Shown here one piece after another: positions 34,542 to 42,379 of a stretch of 64,000 nucleotides of DNA (the stretch's first letter is position 1; every line of letters begins with the position of its first letter). Source of the stretch: Nonomuraea basaltis (GTDB taxonomy: Bacteria > Actinomycetota > Actinomycetes > Streptosporangiales > Streptosporangiaceae); the NCBI RefSeq assembly GCF_005893125.1, contig NZ_VCJS01000033.1, positions 1 through 64,000 on the forward strand, read 5' to 3'. The notes beneath the pieces were generated by a model, which searched no databases, was not told the DNA's origin, and saw only the letters and a list, made by a program, of their open reading frames with translations. Position numbers and translations under genes: made by a program.

Positions 34542-35285
34542 ATGGGCATTGAGGCGGGCATGAAGTTCGGCCCTGTGGGCAAGCTGGCCGACGAGGTGGA
34601 CGGGGCGCGCACCGCCGTGGAGGAGGGGCGCAAGGCGCTCTCCGACAGCCCGGGAGCCGTCACCTACGTGCCGGTGCCGAGCGTGCCGGGGTCCAACGCG
34701 TTCGGCAACACGTCCAAGGCCACGGAGGCCGGCTCAGCGCACGCGTCCGTCCAGGCCTCCGCCGACAGTCTCGCCGAGATCTTCATCGGCGTGCTCGACT
34801 CCGACGGCGAGCGGCTGCGCAAGGTCATCAAGGCGTTCAAGGACCTGGACGACGAGATCGCCGATCGGCTGTTCGCGAACGCCGCCAAGGGCTTCGACGT
34901 CTACAGCGCCCACGTGCACAGCCACGGGCTGCACGAGTACGACGACTACGTGCGCACCGGGCAGATCAACCGGCTGCACGAGGCCATGAACGGCGGCCCG
35001 TCACTGCTCGGCGGCGACCTCAACGTCATCACCAACAACGGCGACAACCCGAAGAACACCTCGTCCGGCGACGCCATCGGCGACATGGCCGGCGAGGGCT
35101 ACACGGTCTACTCCGGGGCGACCAACGCCGACGGTGACATCGTCGGCACCTCGCCCTCCGGCACCCGCATCGACCACGTGGCCGGCTCGCCCGCCCTCAC
35201 CATGGACGGGCAACCCACCCTGATGGACGGCTCCACCTCCGACCACGACGGCCAGGTCGTCGACGTGCAGGTGCCCGACTGGTAG
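34542..35285 (+). CDS. ESX-type N-terminus fused to the C-terminal half of an EEP nuclease domain
   Basis: 247 residues. Residues 1-115 are helical and small-residue rich with a hydrophobic-acidic helix pair, like type VII secretion targets. From ~117 the sequence follows the second half of an endonuclease/exonuclease/phosphatase domain: FDVYSAHVHSHGL (His124), GGDLNVI (Asp159, Asn161), GTRIDHVAG (Asp211) and TSDHDGQVVDV (Asp234, His235). The first half with the metal-binding Asn and Glu is missing. Those residues are in the convergent gene that ends 6 bp away. Alone this protein cannot have a complete EEP active site; assembly with its neighbour is inferred. Confidence 0.8.
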   Translation: MGIEAGMKFGPVGKLADEVDGARTAVEEGRKALSDSPGAVTYVPVPSVPGSNAFGNTSKATEAGSAHASVQASADSLAEIFIGVLDSDGERLRKVIKAFKDLDDEIADRLFANAAKGFDVYSAHVHSHGLHEYDDYVRTGQINRLHEAMNGGPSLLGGDLNVITNNGDNPKNTSSGDAIGDMAGEGYTVYSGATNADGDIVGTSPSGTRIDHVAGSPALTMDGQPTLMDGSTSDHDGQVVDVQVPDW

Positions 35286-35302
35286 GCCGCTCACCGCGGC
35301 CT
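35284..35302. terminator. Short bidirectional hairpin between convergent genes
   Basis: AGGCCGC (35284-35290) and GCGGCCT (35296-35302) pair as a 7-bp stem with a 5-nt loop. The stop codons of both flanking genes lie in or next to it. It is short, so efficiency is uncertain. Confidence 0.5.
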
Positions 35303-36319
35303 GATCTGCACCTCCGTGCGGGCGGCGGAGCGGCCCTCGCCGTCGTCGATGCGGTGGTCGCCTCCGCCCGGCTGGTTGGCCGGCAGGTCGATGTGGCCGC
35401 CCTCGACGTCGAGCTTGATGGTGTCGCTGCCTTCCGAGCCCGCGATGACGTCGCCTTCGCGCACGAGCACGGCGTTGCCGAACGACGCGTTGACGATGTC
35501 GCCGAGGATGGGGATGTCGTCGTCGGCGTGGTACTTGTTGCTCGCCTCCGCGTACTGGACGTCCCAGTTGTCGCCCGTGCGGCTCTCCAGTTCCTCCTCC
35601 AGGTTGTAGATGTCGTGCTGGAAGACCTCCTGGATCGTGGCGATGTCGGCGTCCTGGCCTGTGATGGCGTCGGCGATGTCGTCGATGTCCTCGGAGTCGG
35701 TGCCTGCGTCGTTGCCGGGGGAGTTGCCGGCGCCCTGGCCGATGTTGAGGTTCACCATGCGGATGGACCGGGGCTTCCAATCCTCGGCGATCAGGTCGAA
35801 CTGCTCGCGGTAGAAGTCGAGGTCCTGCCGCTTCTCCTCCAGTACGGTATCGACGCGGCGGCGGATCTCGTTGGCCGTGCTGATCGCGGCGTTGACCAGG
35901 GTGGTCTGCTCGGCGGTCTCGGGCCGGAAGGTCAGGCCGTCGGTGCCGGTGCCGGCGGGCACCGCCTTGAGCCTGTCGCGCTCGTCGTCGAGGAGCCCCT
36001 GCTGGACCCGGAGCGTCGTGGCGGTCAGGTCAAGCGTCTGCGCGATGTTGTCGGCCCATGCCGCGGCCCGCTCGATGTCGGCGGTGAGGCGCTTACGGTA
36101 GCCGTTGAACGAGTCGGCGGTGTCGCCCGTCCAGTGCTCGTTGGCGAAGACCGCCTTGGCCGCGTTGTTGATCTTCCCCTCCGCGGAGCGCACCTTGGAG
36201 CCGAGGCCGCGCCACGCCTCGGCCAGCAGCTCCAGCCGCCCGGGATCGGCGCGCAGGTCCCACACGTCGGCGGTGGTGATCGCTGCCTGGCTCGTCTCGC
36301 TCGTGGGCTCGGGTGCCAT
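35291..36319 (-). CDS. WXG100-like domain fused to the N-terminal half of an EEP nuclease domain
   Basis: 342 residues from ATG 36319 (AAGGTG six bases upstream). Residues ~20-120 form a WXG100-type hairpin with NEHWTGDTADSF (Trp63-Gly65); a coiled region runs to ~180. From ~185 the EEP domain begins: IRMVNLNIGQG (Asn192), DIATIQEVF (Glu231), SFGNAVLVREGD and EGRSAARTEVQI. It stops right there, where intact enzymes continue with the strand carrying the catalytic His. The remaining half is encoded on the opposite strand, tail to tail. The pair may be a split, two-component nuclease effector. Confidence 0.82.
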   Translation of the reverse strand: MAPEPTSETSQAAITTADVWDLRADPGRLELLAEAWRGLGSKVRSAEGKINNAAKAVFANEHWTGDTADSFNGYRKRLTADIERAAAWADNIAQTLDLTATTLRVQQGLLDDERDRLKAVPAGTGTDGLTFRPETAEQTTLVNAAISTANEIRRRVDTVLEEKRQDLDFYREQFDLIAEDWKPRSIRMVNLNIGQGAGNSPGNDAGTDSEDIDDIADAITGQDADIATIQEVFQHDIYNLEEELESRTGDNWDVQYAEASNKYHADDDIPILGDIVNASFGNAVLVREGDVIAGSEGSDTIKLDVEGGHIDLPANQPGGGDHRIDDGEGRSAARTEVQIRPR

Positions 36320-36377
36320 GGTGATCACCTTTACACCAGTTCGTCGTCTACTGCAAGGTCGTCAGTCAGGACGGGAG

Positions 36378-37736
36378 TCATTCGATCGTCCAGGTGACCG
36401 TGCGCTTGAGCGTTCCGCGCGTGTCGTACGACCTGGCCCAGCCGAGCTCCTCGAAGCGGCCGTTCTCCGAGGTGAACCAGTGGCCGTCGTTGTTGAAGTT
36501 GTAGCGGTCGTAGGCGTGGATGGTGACGTCCATCGTGGCCTGGTTGCCCTCGACCCTGACGTCGCCGCTGCCCCAGACAGAGTGCTTGCCGAGGGCGAAC
36601 TCCCAGTTCTTCGTGTCGGTCCTGTCGATGTCCACCGGTTCGCCCGTCATCTGGAACTGCGGCTGTCCCGTCTCGCGGTAGAGGCGCTCGGCATTCGCCT
36701 GCGCGCGGCGGATCTCCGCGTCCACTCCTTCGCGGATCAGCTTGTCGTCCTTGTACGCCTGTTCGTAGTCGATGGCGTAGTCCTCGCCCGAGCCGCTCAG
36801 GTAATGCCGATACGTGTCCGCCGCCTCGTCGAAGCCGGGCGTGGCGTCCTCCGCGTCCTGGAAGGCCTGCCACTTGTACCAGTTCGCGCGGTCGGCGAGG
36901 ATCGGGTCGGCGTCGGGGTCCAGCAGCCACGGGTTGTCGAAGGAGATCCCCGGGTCCTTGGCCGGGCCGAGGTCGTACTTGCCGTCTCGTGGGCCTTCCT
37001 TGGGGGACTTGGGCTGGGGGTCCAGGTTCCGTCCCGGCGGGTTCTGCGAGATCTGCCATCCGGTGGCGCCGGCGGTCGCCAGCATGCCGGTCCGGGCCAG
37101 CGCGGCGCGCACGCCGCCCTTCTGGACAGCGGGGAACTTGGGCGCCTTGGCCCTGAGCAGGGAGCGCAGCCGGCGCTCGACGGCCCTGACGACCGCGTGG
37201 CCGAAGTAGCGCTCCAGCTTCTCGCGCAGGGTGGCGACGGCCTTTCTGGCGAACAGGCGCAGCACGCCGACCATGGCCCGTCCCTTGATCGCGGCGATTG
37301 CCCCCGAGACCACCGCTGCGGCCAGGGCCCATGCCAGGACGAGCAGGACGTAGGCGGCCAGGAAGATCAGGATGAGTTTGACGATCTCCACGAACCTCGC
37401 GTAGACGTCCTGCCCATCGGCGAGGGCGCGCAGCGACGTGGACAGGCTCTGCAGGTGCCCTTCCTGCTTCTCGGGCTCGTGGTACTCGGCCCACGACTCG
37501 TTGAGCGCGTCGATGTGCTCGCCGGCGTTGTTGGTGGAAGCGTGCGCGACGGCGCCGGACGCGCCCGGGCCCACCTCGGCGTCCAGGGTGTCGGCGTAGG
37601 CGCGCAGGGCGGACGACGACAGCCGGATGTCGTCCTCGTTCTCGCTCGGCCACTCCACGAGGAGCATGTCGAACGGCGCCTGAAGGTGCGCGGGGAGGGT
37701 GATCGCCATCGGGTCAGTGGTCGAAGGGAGATTCAT
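36378..37736 (-). CDS. Large WXG-type secretion substrate / toxin-like membrane protein
   Basis: 452 residues from ATG 37736 (or 37709). The N-terminal ~115 residues are WXG100-like (VEWPSENEDDIRLSSSALR). Two membrane helices (about 118-150, IVKLILIFLAAYVLLVLAWA) and an amphipathic Arg-rich stretch follow, then a proline-rich linker. The C-terminal ~120 residues are beta-rich (SVWGSGDVRVEGNQ, HAYDRYNFNNDGHWF) and unrecognised. The layout, ESX-type head plus variable tail, is that of actinobacterial polymorphic toxins. No immunity gene is evident. A 58-bp gap separates it from the split nuclease gene, so both may be cotranscribed. Confidence 0.75.
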   Translation of the reverse strand: MNLPSTTDPMAITLPAHLQAPFDMLLVEWPSENEDDIRLSSSALRAYADTLDAEVGPGASGAVAHASTNNAGEHIDALNESWAEYHEPEKQEGHLQSLSTSLRALADGQDVYARFVEIVKLILIFLAAYVLLVLAWALAAAVVSGAIAAIKGRAMVGVLRLFARKAVATLREKLERYFGHAVVRAVERRLRSLLRAKAPKFPAVQKGGVRAALARTGMLATAGATGWQISQNPPGRNLDPQPKSPKEGPRDGKYDLGPAKDPGISFDNPWLLDPDADPILADRANWYKWQAFQDAEDATPGFDEAADTYRHYLSGSGEDYAIDYEQAYKDDKLIREGVDAEIRRAQANAERLYRETGQPQFQMTGEPVDIDRTDTKNWEFALGKHSVWGSGDVRVEGNQATMDVTIHAYDRYNFNNDGHWFTSENGRFEELGWARSYDTRGTLKRTVTWTIE

Positions 37737-37755
37737 CGGTCACAGCGCCCATGAG

Positions 37756-37834
37756 TATCACGAATGGTGCGTATGGGCTGAAAGTTGGGCTCGGTTCACG
37801 ACATTGGTGCGATCCTTTAACCACATTCGTGATA
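37756..37834. promoter_or_regulatory. Inverted pair of TATCACGAATG boxes between divergent type VII genes
   Basis: TATCACGAATG (37756-37766) and its inverse CATTCGTGATA (37824-37834) are about 58 bp apart. Each is followed, in its own direction, by a -10-like hexamer (GATACT minus, GATAGT plus) and then a start codon. This suggests one activator or one sigma factor drives both units. Confidence 0.55.
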
Positions 37835-37846
37835 GTGATTATTGCC

Positions 37847-38176
37847 GTGAGTGATGAGTTCCTCTTCGACCACTCGACCTTGAGCAGTGCGGGGCGGCAC
37901 TTCATGGACTCCGCGGAAGCGTTCCAGCGCCACACCGACCAGCTGCTCACCTCCGTACGCGGCACGGGCACCACCGCGTGGGGCTCCACCGGCACGGGAG
38001 CGGTCATGGACGCGCTGGCCGAGCTTCTCGAACAGACCTGCGGGCACCTGGGCGGCAACATGAAGGAGTTCGGCTCGGCCATGCAGCGGATGGCCGACAA
38101 CATCAAGCAGACCGAGCTCGACACCGTGGGCGTCATCAAACAGGCCGACCCAACGGGCGGCACGTCCCAGATCTGA
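37847..38176 (+). CDS. Small WXG100-family protein (ESX-type)
   Basis: 109 residues from GTG 37847. A helical hairpin with Trp-Gly at the turn (TTAWGSTGTGAVMDALAELL) and helices SAGRHFMDSAEAFQRHTDQL and NMKEFGSAMQRMADNIKQTE fits the EsxA/EsxB class. The tail (TELDTVGVIKQADP) is short. No ribosome binding site is seen; the GTG lies ~11 bases after a -10-like element, so initiation may be leaderless. It is divergent from the large WXG protein and may be its secretion partner or chaperone. Confidence 0.78.
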   Translation: MSDEFLFDHSTLSSAGRHFMDSAEAFQRHTDQLLTSVRGTGTTAWGSTGTGAVMDALAELLEQTCGHLGGNMKEFGSAMQRMADNIKQTELDTVGVIKQADPTGGTSQI

Positions 38177-38417
38177 TCGCTTCCACCAACAACGCCTGGG
38201 AGTGGGGTACGGCGGCTCTTGATACGCCACCAGGGCCGACGATGCCGGCGCGGCCCATCGGCAACCCGTACGGGCCAGCGCCTACCGCGGAAGCAGTAGA
38301 TTCGCAGCTCGTGCGGCGTCTGCGGCAGGGAGAAGTACCTCCGTCAGCAGGGTGACCGGCGGCGGGTTCAGCGGACATAGTTCTGGTTGCCAGTCGTGGG
38401 AAGAGGAGGAACACCCC
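38177..38417. other. Intergenic region without recognised gene
   Basis: No conserved ORF was identified between the WXG100 gene and the small ORF at 38418. The right end holds the GAGGAGG ribosome binding site (38403-38409) of that ORF. Confidence 0.4.
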
Positions 38418-38558
38418 ATGTCCGTCCTATTTGTGCTTGCCGCGCCGATCTGTACGACGCCGGTGGAGTGCGCGGGCCAGGGTGTCGATACCTTCCTCGG
38501 GACCCCTGAAGAAAGCTCCGGCTCCTACCTCGGCCGGGGATCGTCAGCCGGTCACTAA
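38418..38558 (+). CDS. 46-residue small ORF with strong ribosome binding site
   Basis: ATG 38418 is preceded by GAGGAGG with 8-base spacing. The peptide begins MSVLFVLAAPICTTPVEC, a hydrophobic start with two Cys, then a Gly/Ser-rich tail ending RGSSAGH. No homologous family is recognised. It could be a small secreted or membrane peptide or a leader peptide. The signal for translation is better than for many long genes in the window. Confidence 0.4.
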   Translation: MSVLFVLAAPICTTPVECAGQGVDTFLGTPEESSGSYLGRGSSAGH

Positions 38559-38679
38559 CCGCAACCATCAACTGTCCACTTGCTGGTCCGAGTGGCTCTC
38601 TAAGCCGACGATATTTTCCGGCTCCTGACCACCAACTGGCTCTCAAGCCGCCTAACATCCGGCTCTCGTTCTCGCTTAC

Positions 38680-38946
38680 CTAATCATTCAGCCCTTCGCC
38701 GGGAGACGTGAAGGGAGCGCCGGCGTCGGCGTCGCGTTCGAACCAGACCTGCCGACGGGCCTGACCGCCTGGATAGGCATGCAACCATTCGGTCTCGACT
38801 CGCTCGTCGGAGACCTCGAAGCCATAGACGTACCGGTCGCCGCCGAGAACGATGTCGACCTCGAAGAGAGAAGTGTCCGTGCGGGCGGAGGTCGTGACAC
38901 ACCGATTGCCTGTGTCCTCGCCGACAACCCGGCCGACGGGCCGTCC
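38680..38946 (-). pseudogene. Fragment of an AAA-family ATPase (AAA_15/AAA_21-like)
   Basis: Without a start codon, the minus frame reads TDTSLFEVDIVLGGDRYVYG, FEVSDERVETEWLHAYPGG and RRQVWFERDADAG, then stops at 38680. This resembles the central region of actinobacterial ABC-ATPase-like AAA proteins. The Walker A start and the C-terminal half are missing. It is a decayed remnant. Confidence 0.5.
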
Positions 38947-39051
38947 TGACCTGCCCGTGGCGGCAGGCGCGTCAGCACCGCGCTAACCACGCGCTAGTGG
39001 CCGGCTCGACAATCATCGCAACCGTCACGGTGGGATACGAGGAGGCAAGAC

Positions 39052-39225
39052 GTGAGAGTGCTCATCGACAAGGTGCTGGCGCTGGTGATTCCGGAAGAGC
39101 GGGCGTCGGCGATCTGCGGGTATCAGTACAAGTGCATCGGGACCAGCTTGTACAAGAGGCTGTGCTGCTCGTCCTCCGGCGACAACTGCGGGTCTTGGCA
39201 GCGGGTCGGCCCCTGCCCCCTTTGA
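39052..39225 (+). CDS. 57-residue six-cysteine peptide, unknown
   Basis: GTG 39052 follows GGAGG with 6-base spacing, a near-ideal ribosome binding site. The N-terminal half (VRVLIDKVLALVIPEERASA) is Cys-free and leader-like; the C-terminal half has Cys at 22, 28, 38, 39, 46 and 55 (CGYQYKC, RLCCSSSGDNC). This could be a disulfide-rich peptide or a ribosomally made, modified peptide precursor. No modification or transport gene is adjacent, and there is no standard Sec signal. Family not recognised. Confidence 0.6.
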   Translation: MRVLIDKVLALVIPEERASAICGYQYKCIGTSLYKRLCCSSSGDNCGSWQRVGPCPL

Positions 39226-39278
39226 GACCGAGCGGCCGTAGATCAGCCGGTGGTGAGCTCCGCGGCCGCCGAGTCGGC

Positions 39279-39316
39279 GGCGGACGGGTTCGCCGCACTC
39301 GGCGAACCCGTCCGCC
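39279..39316. terminator. Strong hairpin at the end of the rhamnosidase operon
   Basis: A 17-bp perfect inverted repeat (39279-39295 and 39300-39316) with a 4-nt loop sits 27 bp beyond the stop of the minus-strand rhamnosidase gene. It can also terminate the plus-strand cysteine-rich peptide gene, 53 bp upstream. Confidence 0.85.
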
Positions 39317-39342
39317 TGCAACTCGCCTAGCTCGTGTCGCGC

Positions 39343-42270
39343 TCACGGGTCCGTTGCGCGCACCCGGACCTCCCGGTACGGCATGATCCGGACCGGGCCG
39401 ATGAGGCCGTACGGCTGGCGGGCCAGCCCGCCGTACACGGCCGGGTCCGCCACCCTGAGCCGGTTGCCGAGCGGGGTGGCCACTTCGACCTGCAGGGTGT
39501 TGACTCCGCGGCGCACATGAGGCCCGAGGTCCACGATCGGGTTGAGCTGGTCCACCGGGTCCAGCTGGCGGCCGTTGAGGAGCACCCGGCAGGTGTCGGT
39601 CATCTCTCCGAGCTCCAGGTACGCTCCGCCCTCCAGCCGGATCTCGGTGGTGTAGACGCCGATGCCCGACACGTCGGCCAACTCCGGAATGTCCGACCAG
39701 GGTGCGAGCCGATCGAGGACCAGCCGGTGCGCGGCCGTCCCCTCGGGCCGCCAGTCCTCGGCCTCCAGTCGCCACGACGACGGGACGACGGGCTCGGGCA
39801 CCGGGCCGATCACGGAGGTCACCGTCCGGCCGTCGGACAGCGTGGTCGTGTACGTCCCTGCGCGGGAGGCGCGGACCACCACCGAGCCCCCGTCGAACCT
39901 CACCAGGTCGGCGTCCGTCGCGACCGCGTGCGGCGCATGCGCCCTCCCGGTCCCGAACAGGCCGGGCCGCCCGATGGCCACCACCATCGACTCGCCCGGC
40001 CGCAGCCTCACTCGCAGCCGGATCCCGTCGCCGTCCGCTGCATAGAGGGCCGGCCGCTCGACCCGTCCCGTCCACGGGTCCAGCAGGTACGGCACCCCGT
40101 CCCTGGCCGTGCGGGCCAGCGTGACCTCGTGGTCGACCGGAGGGATCGGCGGCTTGGGGTTCTCCACGTGCTTGCCGTTGACCAGGTAGTAGTAGTCCAC
40201 GTCCCCGGCCACCCGCCGGGCATGGAGCAGCGTGGACGCGGTGGCGTACCGCACGTCGGGTCGCACGCCGAGGGCGTCCAGCGCGGCGGGGATCTCGGCC
40301 TGGGCGGCGACCATGCGCACGGTCGGCCGGGCCAGCAGCTCGGCGATCAGGGCACGGAGGCGCTCGTTCTCGCCGTCCCGGGCGACGCCGGGCACCGAGG
40401 CGGCCCGCCAGTCGCCGAGCAGCACGATGGGCAGCCCCGCCCCGGCGTACTCCAGCAGCCGCCGCGCCACCTCAAGGGTCATCGTGCATTCGCCCGCGTA
40501 GAACTTGTCGCCCTCGACGAACAGCGCCTTGTACGCGGGCCCGGAAGGCGCCAGCCGTCCCCGCACGACCCGGGCGGCGGGCAGGTCGAGCAGCGGCCCG
40601 CTGATGAACTGGTGGGTCCAGCCGGTGGGCACGCCGCTCGCGGTGAACCAGCCGGCGCCGAGGCCGGTCTTGGTGTAGCCGGTCTGCCGCAGGACCGCCA
40701 CGTCGGCACGCGGCGTGCCCTCCCGCAGGACCTGGTGGATTCTCGCGAAATATCCGGATATGTCGGTGATGTGCCGCCAGGTGGGCTGGCGCGGCCCCCA
40801 GGACTCGGCGTACCCGGCGGTCCCGTTGTACGGGGTGAAGGCGGCGAACCCGGGCCAGCCCGCACCGGGCGCGGTGGCGTACGAGAACCCGTGCAGCACG
40901 GTCTGGTTGAGCCCCGCCGCGTACGCGCCCCCCATGGTGCGCAGCAGTTTCTTCCAGGTGGTGGTGTACGCCCCGCCCTGGTACGCCCCCGCCTCGCAGG
41001 ACATGACCTCACGGCCCGCCAGGTCCCGGCCTCCGGCCAGGCAACGGTAGTCGTCGAGGTTCTTGAACCCCAGCGACTCACCCTCCGGCACGTCCAGGAT
41101 CGCCGCGCCGGCGATCGCGTCGGTCCGCAGCCCGTACGGCTGCGCCCGCAGCTCCAGGCCGATCGAATGCGCCCAGTCGCGCAGCACCCCGAAATGGTGC
41201 TCGTTGAACAGCTCGGAGACCGTGTCCCAGTAGTCCTTGCGCGCGTGCCTGGTCAGCGCCGCGTCGTAGGCGAAGACCTGGTCCTCGTCCGCCAGCACGA
41301 TCACCGGCAGGAAAGGCGCCAGCTCGTAGCCCCGACGCCTCTTGAACTCCGCCGGCAGCCCAGGCGTCCACGGCAGCGCGCCGGTCTCGATCTCGATGGA
41401 GTCCTCGAACAACGCCCCGCCCGCCCGCTTCAGCAGCCTGCGGACCGCGGGCGTGAGCAGCGTGGACTCCCAGTAGTCGATCACCGCCTGGGTCCCGGCG
41501 CGGCTGAAGTGGTCCACCACGTACGCCTCCGGCACGGTGTGCGGCCCGGACTCGGGACGCTGGCCCGACCCTCGCTCCCAGTAGGAGATCAGCCGCCATT
41601 CGCCCTCGGCGGGCGCCGTCCAGGTGATGCTCGCACCGCTCACTCGCCCGGTCACGTCCACCACGGACGCCGGGTCGAGGCCGGTCTCGTCGCGGGTGGA
41701 GTTGGCGGGCTCGATCATGGCCGCCTGGACCAGCAGCAGCTTGCGGACGGGATGCCCGGCCACCGCGGGCGGCGGCACCTCGCCCGCGTACGTCGCGCCA
41801 CCCGCCACCGTCACCGCGCCGTGGGCCAGCTCCTTGACGGCCGCCTCGCTGTCGGGGGTGATCGTGGGGACGGCCGCCGGCCAGGAGGGGCCGATGGTGA
41901 GGTCGACGCGGAGGCCGCGCCGGGCCGCCTGGTCGAGTGCGGCCTCGACGGCGGCGTTCCAGGCCGGCGTGCCCCACCCGTACCGGGCCGGGTCGAGCAC
42001 GGACTTGTCGCGGATGCTGTGGTGCACCGCAGCGATCTCCGCGCCGCCGAACCCGGCGTCGGCGAGCTGGTCGATCTCCCGCCGGATCTCGGCGGGATCG
42101 ACGTGGGCGTCCGGCCACCACCAGCGCACCATCGGCCGGACCCGCCGGCCCGGCCGGGCGAACCAGGACGCGCTGGTCACGGCAGAGGCCGAGGAGGGGG
42201 AGAAGGAGACGGGGAGGGGGAGCGTGGCGGCACTCAGGACGAGGAATCCGCGGCGAGTGAGATCCTTCAC
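39343..42270 (-). CDS. GH106-like alpha-L-rhamnosidase
   Basis: 975 residues from GTG 42270 (GGAG six bases upstream). A Tat-type signal (TRRGFLVLSAATLPLP) leads into the barrel: MVRWWWPDAHVDPAEIRREI and GFGGAEIAAVHHS, the hallmark start of GH106. FEDSIEIETGALPWTPGLP, EAGAYQGGAYTTTW and VLHGFSYATAPGAGWPG follow; a C-terminal jelly-roll ends the protein (TEIRLEGGAYLELGEMTDTC). It releases L-rhamnose from rhamnogalacturonan or other plant glycans outside the cell. It is the last gene of the operon starting at 49988. Confidence 0.9.
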   Translation of the reverse strand: MKDLTRRGFLVLSAATLPLPVSFSPSSASAVTSASWFARPGRRVRPMVRWWWPDAHVDPAEIRREIDQLADAGFGGAEIAAVHHSIRDKSVLDPARYGWGTPAWNAAVEAALDQAARRGLRVDLTIGPSWPAAVPTITPDSEAAVKELAHGAVTVAGGATYAGEVPPPAVAGHPVRKLLLVQAAMIEPANSTRDETGLDPASVVDVTGRVSGASITWTAPAEGEWRLISYWERGSGQRPESGPHTVPEAYVVDHFSRAGTQAVIDYWESTLLTPAVRRLLKRAGGALFEDSIEIETGALPWTPGLPAEFKRRRGYELAPFLPVIVLADEDQVFAYDAALTRHARKDYWDTVSELFNEHHFGVLRDWAHSIGLELRAQPYGLRTDAIAGAAILDVPEGESLGFKNLDDYRCLAGGRDLAGREVMSCEAGAYQGGAYTTTWKKLLRTMGGAYAAGLNQTVLHGFSYATAPGAGWPGFAAFTPYNGTAGYAESWGPRQPTWRHITDISGYFARIHQVLREGTPRADVAVLRQTGYTKTGLGAGWFTASGVPTGWTHQFISGPLLDLPAARVVRGRLAPSGPAYKALFVEGDKFYAGECTMTLEVARRLLEYAGAGLPIVLLGDWRAASVPGVARDGENERLRALIAELLARPTVRMVAAQAEIPAALDALGVRPDVRYATASTLLHARRVAGDVDYYYLVNGKHVENPKPPIPPVDHEVTLARTARDGVPYLLDPWTGRVERPALYAADGDGIRLRVRLRPGESMVVAIGRPGLFGTGRAHAPHAVATDADLVRFDGGSVVVRASRAGTYTTTLSDGRTVTSVIGPVPEPVVPSSWRLEAEDWRPEGTAAHRLVLDRLAPWSDIPELADVSGIGVYTTEIRLEGGAYLELGEMTDTCRVLLNGRQLDPVDQLNPIVDLGPHVRRGVNTLQVEVATPLGNRLRVADPAVYGGLARQPYGLIGPVRIMPYREVRVRATDP

Positions 42271-42379
42271 GGGGCGCTCCAGGGGGTGAGGATGGCGTCG
42301 ATCCGGCGGGGGTGACGGTGGTGCCGGTCGGTGGGGGCGCCGTCCGCTCGGGCCGGCACCCCCTGCTGTCCAGCGTCGC

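Noticed and set aside
34509..34700. Upstream extension of the minus-strand helical ORF
   Set aside because: The frame is open but lacks a start codon and mirrors the type VII gene's codons, so it is probably antisense shadow.
35266..35315. Invertible DNA switch at the nuclease junction
   Set aside because: The near-inverted 9-bp copies are short, imperfect and flank only ~30 bp; no recombinase gene is adjacent. Kept only as a possible scar.
39334..42315. A 993-residue plus-strand ORF
   Set aside because: It is antisense to the GH106 gene, with Arg/Pro/Gly-rich, non-conserved composition typical of high-GC shadow frames.
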